A DNA stretch of 64,000 nucleotides. It comes from Bacteroides sp. (GTDB lineage Bacteria > Bacteroidota > Bacteroidia > Bacteroidales > Muribaculaceae). The position numbers were made by a program, and so were the translations under genes. The stretch covers positions 96,533 through 160,532 of the forward strand of contig JAMPHF010000003.1 in the NCBI GenBank assembly GCA_023663525.1. Reading direction: 5' to 3'. Of this stretch, positions 35,281 through 43,693 are shown piece by piece (position 1 is the first letter of the stretch; the number at the start of each line of letters is the position of its first letter). The notes beneath the pieces were generated by a model that searched no databases, was not told the origin of the DNA, and saw only the letters and a list, made by a program, of their open reading frames with translations.

Positions 35281-36186
35281 TCAGAACATTTTTTCAGGAT
35301 ATACGCCTTCGGCATGAAGTTGGGCGAATTTCTCGACCACACCGGGACGGTCAGCCGCGTATGTGACGCCAAACCAGCGTGAATCGGTGTCGAGGACCTT
35401 GACGGTAGCCTCGCCTGAATGGATGAGGGTGTCGATGACGAGCGGGATGAAGAACTCAGCTTTAGGAGTGTTGAGATCTTTGTCGAGGAAATTGCGGAAC
35501 TCGCGCTCGGAGTAATCGAAATAGTCGGGAGTGAAGCCCCAGAGGTTCATTGACACCGGTGTCATCGGGTCAAGAGTCTGCTCAACGCCGTTTTCATCGG
35601 TGAACACGATGTCGCCGTTAGGAGCGTATGATATGGCTGTGCGCTCGACAACGCCTGTCAGGTTGCCGTCATCACCTTTTGAGCAGACACCGCGAGCCAC
35701 TGAGCCGTTTTCGGTCATTGTATTGCCTACGCGGAATCCGACCATCGAGTAGTCTCCCTTGCGGTCGCGGGGACGCATGAGGTCTTCAGCCATTACGCGG
35801 AATGCGTCACGACCATAGAAGTCATCTGCGTTGATCACGGCGAATGGCTCTTTGATCACCTCGCTGCCCATCATTACGGCATGATTTGTGCCCCAGGGTT
35901 TGGTGCGGTCTGCCGGGCAGGTGTAGCCTTCGGGAAGTTTGTCGGTCGATTGGAATACGACTTCCACTGGTATGTGTCCTTCATATTTTGAAAGGATTTT
36001 TTCGCGGAAATCCTTCTCGAAGTCTTTGCGGATCACAAAAACTACTTTACCGAAGCCTGACTGGATGGCATCGTAGATGGAATAGTCCATGATGGTCTGT
36101 CCCTGAGGACCTAACGGATCGAGCTGCTTGAGACCGCCATAACGGCTGCCCATACCGGCAGCGAGTACGAAAAGTGTTGGTTTCAT
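35281..36186 (-). CDS. Sugar-1-phosphate nucleotidyltransferase of the galactose operon
   Basis: A 301-residue single-domain NTP-transferase fold protein with the N-terminal nucleotide motif LAAGMGSRYGGLKQLDPLG (8-26), a Mg/nucleotide-site segment VINADDFYG, and a GxxE-like C-terminal part. It lacks the left-handed helix domain of GlmU-type enzymes. Between galM and galK it could make UDP-galactose or UDP-glucose from Gal-1-P or Glc-1-P with UTP, substituting for GalT; this is an inference. Gaps: 32 bp to galK, 86 bp from galM. Confidence 0.88.
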   Translation of the reverse strand: MKPTLFVLAAGMGSRYGGLKQLDPLGPQGQTIMDYSIYDAIQSGFGKVVFVIRKDFEKDFREKILSKYEGHIPVEVVFQSTDKLPEGYTCPADRTKPWGTNHAVMMGSEVIKEPFAVINADDFYGRDAFRVMAEDLMRPRDRKGDYSMVGFRVGNTMTENGSVARGVCSKGDDGNLTGVVERTAISYAPNGDIVFTDENGVEQTLDPMTPVSMNLWGFTPDYFDYSEREFRNFLDKDLNTPKAEFFIPLVIDTLIHSGEATVKVLDTDSRWFGVTYAADRPGVVEKFAQLHAEGVYPEKMF

Positions 36187-36272
36187 CGTTACAATGAATT
36201 TGTATGTAAAAATGCAATGTTATTTATGTTGATAGTGACGTTGCCCTCGGAAGATGTCTGTCCTTGTGGTGT

Positions 36273-37319
36273 CTACTTACAAGTGTTGAATTTGAACACG
36301 ATTGTCTCGTCATATTTTTCGCCGGGACGGAGGACAGGCGAGGGGAAGCCGGGTTTGTTTGGCGCATCGGGGAAGCCTTGACACTCTATGGCCACGCCGT
36401 CATAGTCATTGTAGCTTCCACCGGAAATGCTCTCTGGACATCCGGCAAGCCAATTGCCTGTGTAGACCTGCATACCGGGCTGGGTGGTGGAGATGACAAG
36501 TGAGCGTCCGGATTTGTTTGAGCGCAGTTCCGCCACTTCTTTGAGACGACCTTTTTCGTAATCGTCGATTACCCAGCAGTGGTCATAGCCTTTGCCCACT
36601 TTGAGTGGATGGAAGTCGGCGTTTATGTCACGTCCGATTGCCTTGAATGAAGTGAAGTCCATCGGAGTATCCTTTACGGGGGCAATTTCGCCTGTGGGAA
36701 TCTGAGTGTCGTCGGTCGGGAGGTAGTTCGATGCACGCAGGAGGAGTTCATGGTCGAGCACAGAGCCTGAGTTTTCACCGTCAAGGTTGAAATATGCATG
36801 GTTGGTGAGGTTTACGACCGTCGCTGCATCGCTCTCGGCAGTGATGTGGAGAGTCAGTTTGTCATCATCGCTCCACGTATATTCGGCTTTGACGGATAGG
36901 TTTCCGGGGTAGCCTTCCTCGCCATCGGCAGAACGGTAGGTGAAAGTCACGCGGTTGCCGTCGGCGTTGCTGTCCCAGATACGGTTCATGAATCCTGTCG
37001 GACCGCCGTGAAGGGCATTGGAGCCATTGTTGATTGCGAGCGTGTACTCCTTGCCATCGAGTGTGAACTTGCCGAGGGCTATTCTGTTGGCGAAACGCCC
37101 CGGGATTTTGCCTGCACAAGGCCCGTCAGCAAGATATGAGACCGGATTTTTATAGCCAAGTGCGATATCAGCTATCCGACCGTTGCAGTCCGGGACGCGG
37201 ACGGCCACGATTCCGGCACCGAGACTTGACAATGTCACAGAGGAGCCTGAGTGGTTGGTCAGTGTATAGAGCTTGATCTCTCCAGCCGGAGAAGTGATTG
37301 TTTCAGTTTGTATTTTCAT
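36273..37319 (-). CDS. galM: Aldose 1-epimerase (mutarotase)
   Basis: Interconverts alpha and beta anomers of galactose and glucose so that galactokinase gets the alpha form. The 348 residues include GKIPGRFANRIALGKF, NNGSNALHGGPTGFMNRIWD, the catalytic histidine in VVNLTNHAYFNLDGE and the late QPGMQVYTGNWL; a glutamate near VAIECQGFPDAPN is the expected base. No signal peptide is visible, so the cytoplasmic form is likely. First gene of the operon, with its own promoter box and a structured leader. Confidence 0.95.
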   Translation of the reverse strand: MKIQTETITSPAGEIKLYTLTNHSGSSVTLSSLGAGIVAVRVPDCNGRIADIALGYKNPVSYLADGPCAGKIPGRFANRIALGKFTLDGKEYTLAINNGSNALHGGPTGFMNRIWDSNADGNRVTFTYRSADGEEGYPGNLSVKAEYTWSDDDKLTLHITAESDAATVVNLTNHAYFNLDGENSGSVLDHELLLRASNYLPTDDTQIPTGEIAPVKDTPMDFTSFKAIGRDINADFHPLKVGKGYDHCWVIDDYEKGRLKEVAELRSNKSGRSLVISTTQPGMQVYTGNWLAGCPESISGGSYNDYDGVAIECQGFPDAPNKPGFPSPVLRPGEKYDETIVFKFNTCK

Positions 37320-37358
37320 GATTTTAGTTTGAATTTTTTAATTTATGAATTTATGTGG

Positions 37359-37390
37359 GGACTGTCAGTCCTGTCCCTATGGGGATAGGG
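37359..37390 (-). other. Two adjacent hairpins in the galM leader
   Basis: On the minus-strand transcript, CCCTAT/ATAGGG (37375-37390, 4-nt loop) is followed by GGACTG/CAGTCC (37359-37371, 1-nt loop). They sit between the promoter box at 37435-37443 and the galM start and could regulate the leader. No known riboswitch pattern is recognised. Confidence 0.5.
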
Positions 37391-37434
37391 CAAAACACAG
37401 CACCTACGGGAGATTGCGATTACCATTAGTTTTT

Positions 37435-37443
37435 GCAAATGTA
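37435..37443 (-). promoter_or_regulatory. Promoter -7 box for the galactose operon
   Basis: TACATTTGC on the minus strand, perfect -7 match; leader about 110 nt. Confidence 0.6.
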
Positions 37444-37528
37444 ATCATTGTTTGCCGATTGTCCAACGCATTAATTTGCAAAATTTTTTAAATTGGTTGA
37501 ATTGTTACCCAAATTGACTAAAATTTGC

Positions 37529-37537
37529 TAAATTTGC
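37529..37537 (+). promoter_or_regulatory. Promoter -7 box upstream of the GH28 gene
   Basis: TAAATTTGC, perfect match. If used, the RNA would carry the whole 161-bp inverted-repeat element in its leader before reaching the ATG at 37799. Confidence 0.55.
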
Positions 37538-37620
37538 ACTTGGTAATGTCTGCAGTGCGGATGGATACAATGGTCCTGCACGGGTGACAAACCTTCGTTG
37601 CGACTGTATATTGTTCTAAG

Positions 37621-37781
37621 AGTATGTTTACTTTTAACTTTATGAAATCTTTAGATAGCCTTTTCGGTCTGTTTATAGCTTTCGTTCAGTCATTATGGGT
37701 CCCCATAATTCCATCACTCAATCAAAAAACATACTCGAAAAATCTATCTAAATTTTAACATAAGTCAAAAGTAAACATACT
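37621..37781. mobile_element. MITE-like element with 5-bp target duplication
   Basis: 161 bp with terminal inverted repeats: left AGTATGTTTACTTTTAACTT, right end the reverse complement with one mismatch, the similarity continuing inward (to TTTAGATAG) for about 43 bp. It is flanked by direct copies of CTAAG (37616-37620 and 37782-37786). The centre holds a further palindrome ATTATGGG/CCCATAAT (37692-37709). No coding capacity. This is the form of a miniature inverted-repeat element, moved by a transposase elsewhere. Confidence 0.8.
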
Positions 37782-37798
37782 CTAAGTCCAATCATTTT

Positions 37799-39118
37799 AT
37801 GAATCTAAAGTCTAAGTTTCTTGCAACATTTTTGATTTGTTCGGCTTTTGCATCCGTTTCACATGCCGAATTCAAGAATTTTCCGGATGGAAGCGTGGTC
37901 GATCCATGGTTCAATGACGCAAAAATTCCTGACGTTGATAAGTTAGGAAAAAAATACGTTATAACTGATCATGGTGTCGGGCGCGACAGCACTGTGATCC
38001 AGACAGCCGCCATACAGGCAGTCATCGACAAGGCTGCTTCGGAGGGTGGGGGAGTCATCGTCGTTCCGCAGGGCACATTTCTCAGCGGGTCGCTTTTCTT
38101 TAAGCCCGGGACTCATCTCCATATTCTGAAGGATGGGAAACTCAAAGGCAGCGATGCCATAACCAACTACGAAATCATCAAGACGAGGCTCGAAGGTCAG
38201 ACGATTGACTATTTCGCTGCTTTGGTCAATGCCGATGGGTGTGACGGTTTCACCATCTCGGGTGAAGGAACGATTGACGGCAACGGTCACCGTTTTTATG
38301 ATGAGTTCTGGCTCCGCCGAAAGGTGAACCGTAAGTGTACGAATCTTGAGGCTCTGCGTCCGCGCATGGCTTATATCTCGAATTCAAAGAATGTGACGGT
38401 AAGCGGCATCCACATGGTCAATTCCGGATTCTGGACAAACCATCTTTACAATTGCGAGCGTGTCAAATATCTTGGCGTGACGATTCTTGCACCTACCGAC
38501 GGCTATCCCAAAGGACCGAGCACGGATGCGATTGACCTTGATGTCTGCAACGATGTCCTCGTCAGCAATTGCTACATGAACGTCAATGACGATGGTGTGT
38601 GTCTGAAAGGTGGAAAGGGCACATACGTTGACACAATCGCCGGCAACGGCCCGGTGTGTCGGGTCATCATTGACCGCTGCACATTCGGCAAGACGAATGC
38701 CGGTGTGACATTTGGCAGTGAGGCATGGAATTGCTCAAATGTCATATTGAAGGATTGTAAATTCAACGACACATACCATGTCCTTCTGTTCAAGATGCGT
38801 CCCGACACTCCGCAGCAGTATCGCAATGTCCTGATTGACGGCGCGACGGGTAGGGTCCGCAATGCTGTCGAAGTGCAGACATGGACTCAGTTCTTCAATA
38901 AGGTGGAGAGAGACCCGATGCCTGCCTCGTGTGTTGATAACGTGACGTTCCGCAACGGAAAACTTGAATGTACACGTGATTTCTACAAGGACAAAAAGAC
39001 CGATGACTATACGCTCACGAATTTCACGTTTGAGGACATTGAGGCCATTGATCCATCGAAATCTTTCGACACAAGTAATATCGAGAACTGCATAATCGAA
39101 AATGTCACAGTGAAGTAA
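37799..39118 (+). CDS. Glycoside hydrolase family 28 protein (polygalacturonase-like), atypical active site
   Basis: A 439-residue right-handed beta-helix enzyme with a signal peptide (MNLKSKFLATFLICSAFASV, cut after SHA) and so periplasmic or outer-membrane-linked. Catalytic landmarks of GH28 are partly present: STDAID (241-246) for the first Asp and NVNDDGVCLKGG (261-272) for the Asp pair. The usual GHG histidine segment reads TNAGVTFGSE (299-308), and the usual RIK reads LFKMRP (330-335), so the His and Arg are absent by eye. It may act on a different pectin or rhamnogalacturonan linkage or be altered in activity. A MITE-like element ends 17 bp before its ATG. Confidence 0.85.
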   Translation: MNLKSKFLATFLICSAFASVSHAEFKNFPDGSVVDPWFNDAKIPDVDKLGKKYVITDHGVGRDSTVIQTAAIQAVIDKAASEGGGVIVVPQGTFLSGSLFFKPGTHLHILKDGKLKGSDAITNYEIIKTRLEGQTIDYFAALVNADGCDGFTISGEGTIDGNGHRFYDEFWLRRKVNRKCTNLEALRPRMAYISNSKNVTVSGIHMVNSGFWTNHLYNCERVKYLGVTILAPTDGYPKGPSTDAIDLDVCNDVLVSNCYMNVNDDGVCLKGGKGTYVDTIAGNGPVCRVIIDRCTFGKTNAGVTFGSEAWNCSNVILKDCKFNDTYHVLLFKMRPDTPQQYRNVLIDGATGRVRNAVEVQTWTQFFNKVERDPMPASCVDNVTFRNGKLECTRDFYKDKKTDDYTLTNFTFEDIEAIDPSKSFDTSNIENCIIENVTVK

Positions 39119-39152
39119 GAGAAAAACTGCGACAAACTTTTCAATTGTCTTG

Positions 39153-39203
39153 TCGGCTATCCCGTGTAATCCGTGCAAATGGAGATTACATGGGATAGCT
39201 GTC
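39153..39203 (+). terminator. Stem-loop after the GH28 gene
   Basis: Inverted repeat of about 17 bp, GGCTATCCCGTGTAATC against GATTACATGGGATAGCT, with G-U pairs. A likely terminator. Confidence 0.65.
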
Positions 39204-39223
39204 GTAATGGAGGCGCGGAATAT

Positions 39224-39436
39224 TCAACTGATTGCGGCCTGTCGAGATGAATCGCGTGTGACATAGTATCGGATGACAGCATAGATTATGTTTTGTCTTG
39301 GCGTCAGTGTGGACGACGGGTTCTCACCGAGTATGAATTCCATACTGAGTGCATTTGTGATTGGAGTGCGGTCCAAGGGTTGGAGAGAATTGATGGTGTC
39401 AATTACTCTTGGGCTGATGATGAGAGAAGTTTTCAT
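39224..39436 (-). CDS. Small protein of 70 residues, unknown
   Basis: Frame MKTSLIISPRVIDTINSLQP to SSRQAAIS, preceded by a perfect -7 box (39499-39507) about 60 bp upstream. A longer in-frame start at 39502 lies within the promoter and is rejected. The segment LTPRQNIIYAVIRYYVTRDS suggests an amphipathic helix; no signal peptide or known domain. It is convergent with the GH28 gene and divergent from recR. The promoter is the main reason to keep it. Confidence 0.55.
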   Translation of the reverse strand: MKTSLIISPRVIDTINSLQPLDRTPITNALSMEFILGENPSSTLTPRQNIIYAVIRYYVTRDSSRQAAIS

Positions 39437-39498
39437 GATTGATGAGGGTGTTTTTAATATCGTGTGTGATTTGGGAATGGTTGCGATGATTTCTCGAT

Positions 39499-39507
39499 GC
39501 AAAGATA
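39499..39507 (-). promoter_or_regulatory. Promoter -7 box for the 70-residue gene
   Basis: TATCTTTGC on the minus strand, perfect match. Confidence 0.6.
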
Positions 39508-39637
39508 GATGGGTGTATGGGCAACTATACTACACAGTTTGGTTAAAATATATTAAACGAAAGTTATGTGAGCAGACAATAAAACATCATATCGTTACGT
39601 TTATAATGAGTATCCGACTACTACCAAATCGAAAAAT

Positions 39638-40264
39638 ATGCAACAAGAATTTGCCTCGAAACTTCTTGAGGGAGCTGTGACCGAGTTGTCGCGGCTTCCA
39701 GGAATTGGACGTAAGACTGCCTTGAGACTTGCGTTGCATATACTGCGCATGGATGCGGAGGTCGGTGTCGCGTTAGGCAATTCTATAATCAATATGCGTC
39801 AGGGCATACGTTATTGCTCCGTATGCCATAATATTTCCGAGACGGAGATTTGTCCGATATGTGCTGATTCCAGACGTGACCGCTCGACGGTGTGTGTGGT
39901 CGAGAGTGTGAAGGACGTGATGAGTTTTGAGAATACGGGGCAATACGCAGGTCTGTATCATGTGCTTGGCGGTGTCATCTCACCGATGGATGGTGTCGGA
40001 CCCGACCAACTCGCCATAGATTCGTTGGTCGAGCGTGTGGCAGCCGGTGGGGTGCGTGAGGTTATTCTCGCGCTGAGTGCGACAATGGAAGGTGAGACAA
40101 CGAATTTATACTTGTTTCGTCGTCTGGCTGAATTTAAGGATGTACGCATAACGCAGCTTGCCCGTGGTGTGTCGGTCGGGAATGAGATCGAGTATACTGA
40201 CGAGGTGACGCTTGGGCGTTCGCTTCTGAACAGAACGCTGTTCACAGACTCCATCCACCGTTGA
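39638..40264 (+). CDS. recR: Recombination protein RecR
   Basis: Works with RecF and RecO to load RecA at gaps in DNA. The 208 residues have the usual plan: N-terminal helix-hairpin-helix ([18 protein letters not shown]), a zinc finger of four cysteines (C60, C63, C72, C75; [16 protein letters not shown]), then a Toprim domain ([28 protein letters not shown]) and a C-terminal Walker-B-like part ([20 protein letters not shown]). Length matches the family. Only a weak -7 candidate (TACGTTTA, 39596-39603) is seen upstream. Confidence 0.97.
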   Translation: MQQEFASKLLEGAVTELSRLPGIGRKTALRLALHILRMDAEVGVALGNSIINMRQGIRYCSVCHNISETEICPICADSRRDRSTVCVVESVKDVMSFENTGQYAGLYHVLGGVISPMDGVGPDQLAIDSLVERVAAGGVREVILALSATMEGETTNLYLFRRLAEFKDVRITQLARGVSVGNEIEYTDEVTLGRSLLNRTLFTDSIHR

Positions 40265-40321
40265 CATAAACGATTGGCAAGTGGTGGTGATGACGGCTGC
40301 AGTGTGGCTGTCGGAATGACA

Positions 40322-41167
40322 TTACTGATTTTGCAGGATTTCAAATGCCGCTGACCGTCCATAGGTGATTCTGTCAGGGTAATGGACATCGCTGTTGACT
40401 GCGAGCGGAACTCCGGCGGATTGAAGCCGCTTGATTACGTGGGCAGATGGAAAGAGACGGGGAACGTATGTTTTGACTTCAGTTTCAGTTGCGCCTACGG
40501 GGGGATTCCACGCCTTTGTATTGATTTCGACCACAATGCCACTGCTTATGATTGCATCAATGACATTGTCGAGATGTGACATGTACCATCCCTCACATTC
40601 AATTCCCGGACAAAAATGGGAGGCATTGAAACCGATTTTGTCAAAATGACCTATCATGTCAAAACCTCCGGCTTCAATCATGTCAAGCGTATGAGCGTAG
40701 AATGTGTTGACCACGTAGCGGATGTCATCGTGGAAATACTTGTGCATTTTCTCGATGAAGCTTGTCGGGCTTCCATCGACATCAATCAGTTGCCCATCGT
40801 CAGGCGTAGGGATGAAATGGATGGAACTCAGTTTGTAGTCAAGAGGAATGGATGCGAAATAATTGTTGCTTGTGCCCCATGTCTCGCCGAGATAATCTAT
40901 CTCCATTGACATGTAGAGATTGATTCTCCCGGCATACAGCTCCTTGAGACGATTGAATTCGGCAATGTAGTCGCCGACCTCGGTCATGGACATGTTGCAT
41001 GGCGATTCAATCGGTATCGGAGAATGAGGAGTGAAGCCGAGATGTTTCATCCCGGCTTCAAGAGCTGCCTCGACAAAACATGCCATTTCGGCACGTCCGT
41101 CGCAGAATTGCGTGTGAGAGTGTAGATTGTAGTCTCTTGTAGAGGCGATTATATCTCTTATGTTCAC
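40322..41167 (-). CDS. PHP-family histidinol-phosphatase-like hydrolase
   Basis: A 281-residue PHP-superfamily protein of the HisJ/HisK type. The metal ligands are visible in NLHSHTQFCDGRA (HxH), MSMEIDYLG, LSSIHFIP, DMIGHFDKIGF and VNSDVHYPDRI. Such enzymes dephosphorylate L-histidinol phosphate. No other his genes are nearby, so another small phosphate ester remains possible. It is the last gene of a minus-strand cluster, 33 bp after floA. Confidence 0.88.
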   Translation of the reverse strand: MNIRDIIASTRDYNLHSHTQFCDGRAEMACFVEAALEAGMKHLGFTPHSPIPIESPCNMSMTEVGDYIAEFNRLKELYAGRINLYMSMEIDYLGETWGTSNNYFASIPLDYKLSSIHFIPTPDDGQLIDVDGSPTSFIEKMHKYFHDDIRYVVNTFYAHTLDMIEAGGFDMIGHFDKIGFNASHFCPGIECEGWYMSHLDNVIDAIISSGIVVEINTKAWNPPVGATETEVKTYVPRLFPSAHVIKRLQSAGVPLAVNSDVHYPDRITYGRSAAFEILQNQ

Positions 41168-41200
41168 TTTTTGTTATAAATCTTCTTGGTTAACAACCTC

Positions 41201-42172
41201 TTATTTTGTCGAGGCCGGGGGATTGGCGATGTTTTGCCTCATGTTGGTATCGGATTCGATATTCTTCATGCGGTAATAGTCCATTATGCCGAGATTGCCC
41301 GACAGGAATGCCTGAGCCATTGCGCGGGGAAGTTCAGCTTCAGCTTCAATCACCTTGGCACGTGCTTCCTGAGCCTTAGCCCTCATTTCCTGTTCGAGAG
41401 CGATCGCCATGGCTCTGCGCTCCTCGGCTTTGGCCTGGGCAATGTTTTTGTCGGCCTGGGCCTGGTCAATCTGGAGAGCTGCACCAATGTTTTTGCCTAT
41501 ATCAATGTCGGCAATATCAATTGAGAGAATCTCGAATGCTGTTCCCGAGTCGAGCCCCTTGCGCAACACGAGTTTTGAGATGTTGTCGGGATTCTCAAGC
41601 ACCTGCTTGTGGCTTTCGGACGATCCGATTGACGAGACGATGCCTTCACCGACACGGGCAAGCACGGTGTCCTCTCCAGCACCGCCGACAAGCTGACGGA
41701 TGTTGGCACGGACGGTGACACGCGCGATAGCGATGAGCTGAATACCATCTTTCGCAACGGCCGTTACGTGGGGAGTCTCTATGACTTTGGGATTTACAGA
41801 CATCTGCACGGCCTGAAACACGTCGCGGCCTGCCAAGTCAATTGCCGTTGCCATTTTGAAGCCCAGGTCAATATTGGCTTTTGAAGCGGAGACGAGAGCA
41901 TGGACAACTTTTTCAACGTTTCCTCCGGCAAGGTAGTGGGCTTCGAGGTCATCGCGGGTGACATCGTTAAGACCTGCCTTGTGAGCCTCGATGAGTGCTC
42001 TGACGATTATGGAGGCCGGAACTTTACGGATGCGCATCAGAAAGAGTTGCATCAGCGAGATTTTCACTCCGCTTACCCGTGCTGAGATCCACAGGAAGAA
42101 AGGCACGTAGTAGAAGAAAATGCAGATAATGATTACAACTGCAACCAGAATCAGGATGAGAGTTATTTCCAT
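41201..42172 (-). CDS. floA: Flotillin-like protein FloA
   Basis: A 323-residue membrane scaffold of the bacterial flotillin (FloA/YqfA) family that marks lipid-ordered membrane patches. It has an N-terminal membrane hairpin ([20 protein letters not shown]), the SPFH/PHB domain ([20 protein letters not shown] through [20 protein letters not shown]), and an Ala/Glu/Lys-rich helical tail ([20 protein letters not shown]...). No NfeD partner gene is adjacent. It lies 66 bp after the PorE-like gene. Confidence 0.93.
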   Translation of the reverse strand: MEITLILILVAVVIIICIFFYYVPFFLWISARVSGVKISLMQLFLMRIRKVPASIIVRALIEAHKAGLNDVTRDDLEAHYLAGGNVEKVVHALVSASKANIDLGFKMATAIDLAGRDVFQAVQMSVNPKVIETPHVTAVAKDGIQLIAIARVTVRANIRQLVGGAGEDTVLARVGEGIVSSIGSSESHKQVLENPDNISKLVLRKGLDSGTAFEILSIDIADIDIGKNIGAALQIDQAQADKNIAQAKAEERRAMAIALEQEMRAKAQEARAKVIEAEAELPRAMAQAFLSGNLGIMDYYRMKNIESDTNMRQNIANPPASTK

Positions 42173-42238
42173 AATTGATTTATGAGGGTGTTAGAAAGCA
42201 TTGATGAATGATTACTGCTTGTGGGGATTAGCGGGCTG

Positions 42239-43678
42239 TCACTTACGCTGTTCGAGCGTCACGACTCTGTTTTTGAGCCGCTTCAACTCAGCTCTCTTTG
42301 CGTCAAGTTCATTCTCAATGGAGAGAATACGTGCGGCGGCTGACTTGTCGCGATTGGCGTAGGCCACACGTAGTTTTGCAAGGGTCTCGTTAAGTTTGTC
42401 ATACGCATCTTTCTGAGCGAGATACTCGGTCATGGCTGCTATCGCGCGGCGGTTTGAGAGCTGCGACATAGATGTTATGACCCTGCCTCCGGGTAGACCG
42501 AATACGAATGTCCTTGAGTCATCCTCGCGTTTTTCGGAGGAGATTCCTGCGATTTTGTTGCGTATCTTCTGATAGTCGGTGTCGGGATTCTGAGTCATGG
42601 AGATGGATTTCACCATGGCGTAATCAGTCAGATCCGGAGTGTCAACGGAATAGTTCACACGGAGTTCCTGCGGAATGAACGTGTAGATGGTGACTGAATC
42701 CTTGAGCTGGTTTCTATCTGTTGCCCACCATCCGATTTTGTTTTCCTCGTCGATGGCATAGAGATAGTCGTTGTACGGGGAATTATACGGCATACCGAGG
42801 TTGGACGGCTGGAGAAATCCGTCGTTGTCACGGCGCGAGATGAATATGTCAAGCTCACCGAGAGAGTTGTCGCCATCGGCAGCGAAGTAGAGAGTCACGC
42901 CATCGGCCATAAGGAATGGATATGACACCCATGACCCGTTGTTGTCACCGAAAATTTTGGCGTAGTCGAAGATTTCAACCGGTTTCTCCCAGCTTCCGTC
43001 GGTCAGACGTGTGGATTCAAACATTTTTGAGTCACCGTTTTCGGTTGAGCCATACCAGATGACATCGTCGCCTGTCTCACTCGTGTAGACGGGTGACCAA
43101 AGACTCGTTATTCCGAGATTTTTGAGATCGGATGACGACACGAGCTTATCAATTTCAGTCTCGCTTCCGAGATTTCCCGCGCTTTTTGCAAGTTTTATGA
43201 ATTTATAGAAATTCTCGGCAGGGACGTTGATACTGTCGATTATCTCAATCTTCTCGACACGGTCAAGCATGGACCGACCGAGGTTTATGCGGCTGCGGAG
43301 ATTGTCAGTCCAGTCGATCAGTTCGCTTCCGTCACCGTAGGAGAAGTCTTTGTCGCGGGCCTCCTCCGTTTTGCTGCGTTTGTCGAGATACTTGTCGAGA
43401 TATTCTCCGGCCTTGTCAAATTCGTAGAGATAGAAGTAGCTCTCGGCGGCTCCGAGATTGCCGGAATTGTCACCTTTAAGATAAAAGGGGATTGCTTCCT
43501 TGAATCGGCCTGCGTCCTTGAGCGCGTCACCGGCCTTGCGGTTAAGCACTTTGTTGCGAGGCGATTCTTTGGCGAGAGCCACGGCCTTGTCAACATCATC
43601 CGACGGCATTCCTGTGGCGCAGACTGCTGTCAGACCGACGAGACATGAAGCGATTATATGTTTGATTTGTATGTCCAT
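42239..43678 (-). CDS. PorE-like TPR / PD40 beta-propeller envelope protein
   Basis: A 479-residue secreted protein. It has a signal peptide (HIIASCLVGLTAVCATG), TPR-like helices (about 28-115, with AGRFKEAIPFYLKGDNSG), PD40/WD40-like strands (about 195-340, with PFLMADGVTLYFAADGDNSL and DIFISRRDNDGFLQPSNLG), and a coiled-coil C-terminus rich in Lys/Glu/Leu. It resembles the first part of PorE-type proteins but lacks the OmpA peptidoglycan-binding domain. It starts 15 bp after gltA, hence the same transcript. Function unknown. Confidence 0.8.
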   Translation of the reverse strand: MDIQIKHIIASCLVGLTAVCATGMPSDDVDKAVALAKESPRNKVLNRKAGDALKDAGRFKEAIPFYLKGDNSGNLGAAESYFYLYEFDKAGEYLDKYLDKRSKTEEARDKDFSYGDGSELIDWTDNLRSRINLGRSMLDRVEKIEIIDSINVPAENFYKFIKLAKSAGNLGSETEIDKLVSSSDLKNLGITSLWSPVYTSETGDDVIWYGSTENGDSKMFESTRLTDGSWEKPVEIFDYAKIFGDNNGSWVSYPFLMADGVTLYFAADGDNSLGELDIFISRRDNDGFLQPSNLGMPYNSPYNDYLYAIDEENKIGWWATDRNQLKDSVTIYTFIPQELRVNYSVDTPDLTDYAMVKSISMTQNPDTDYQKIRNKIAGISSEKREDDSRTFVFGLPGGRVITSMSQLSNRRAIAAMTEYLAQKDAYDKLNETLAKLRVAYANRDKSAAARILSIENELDAKRAELKRLKNRVVTLEQRK

Positions 43679-43693
43679 TTATGATTCGTTATT

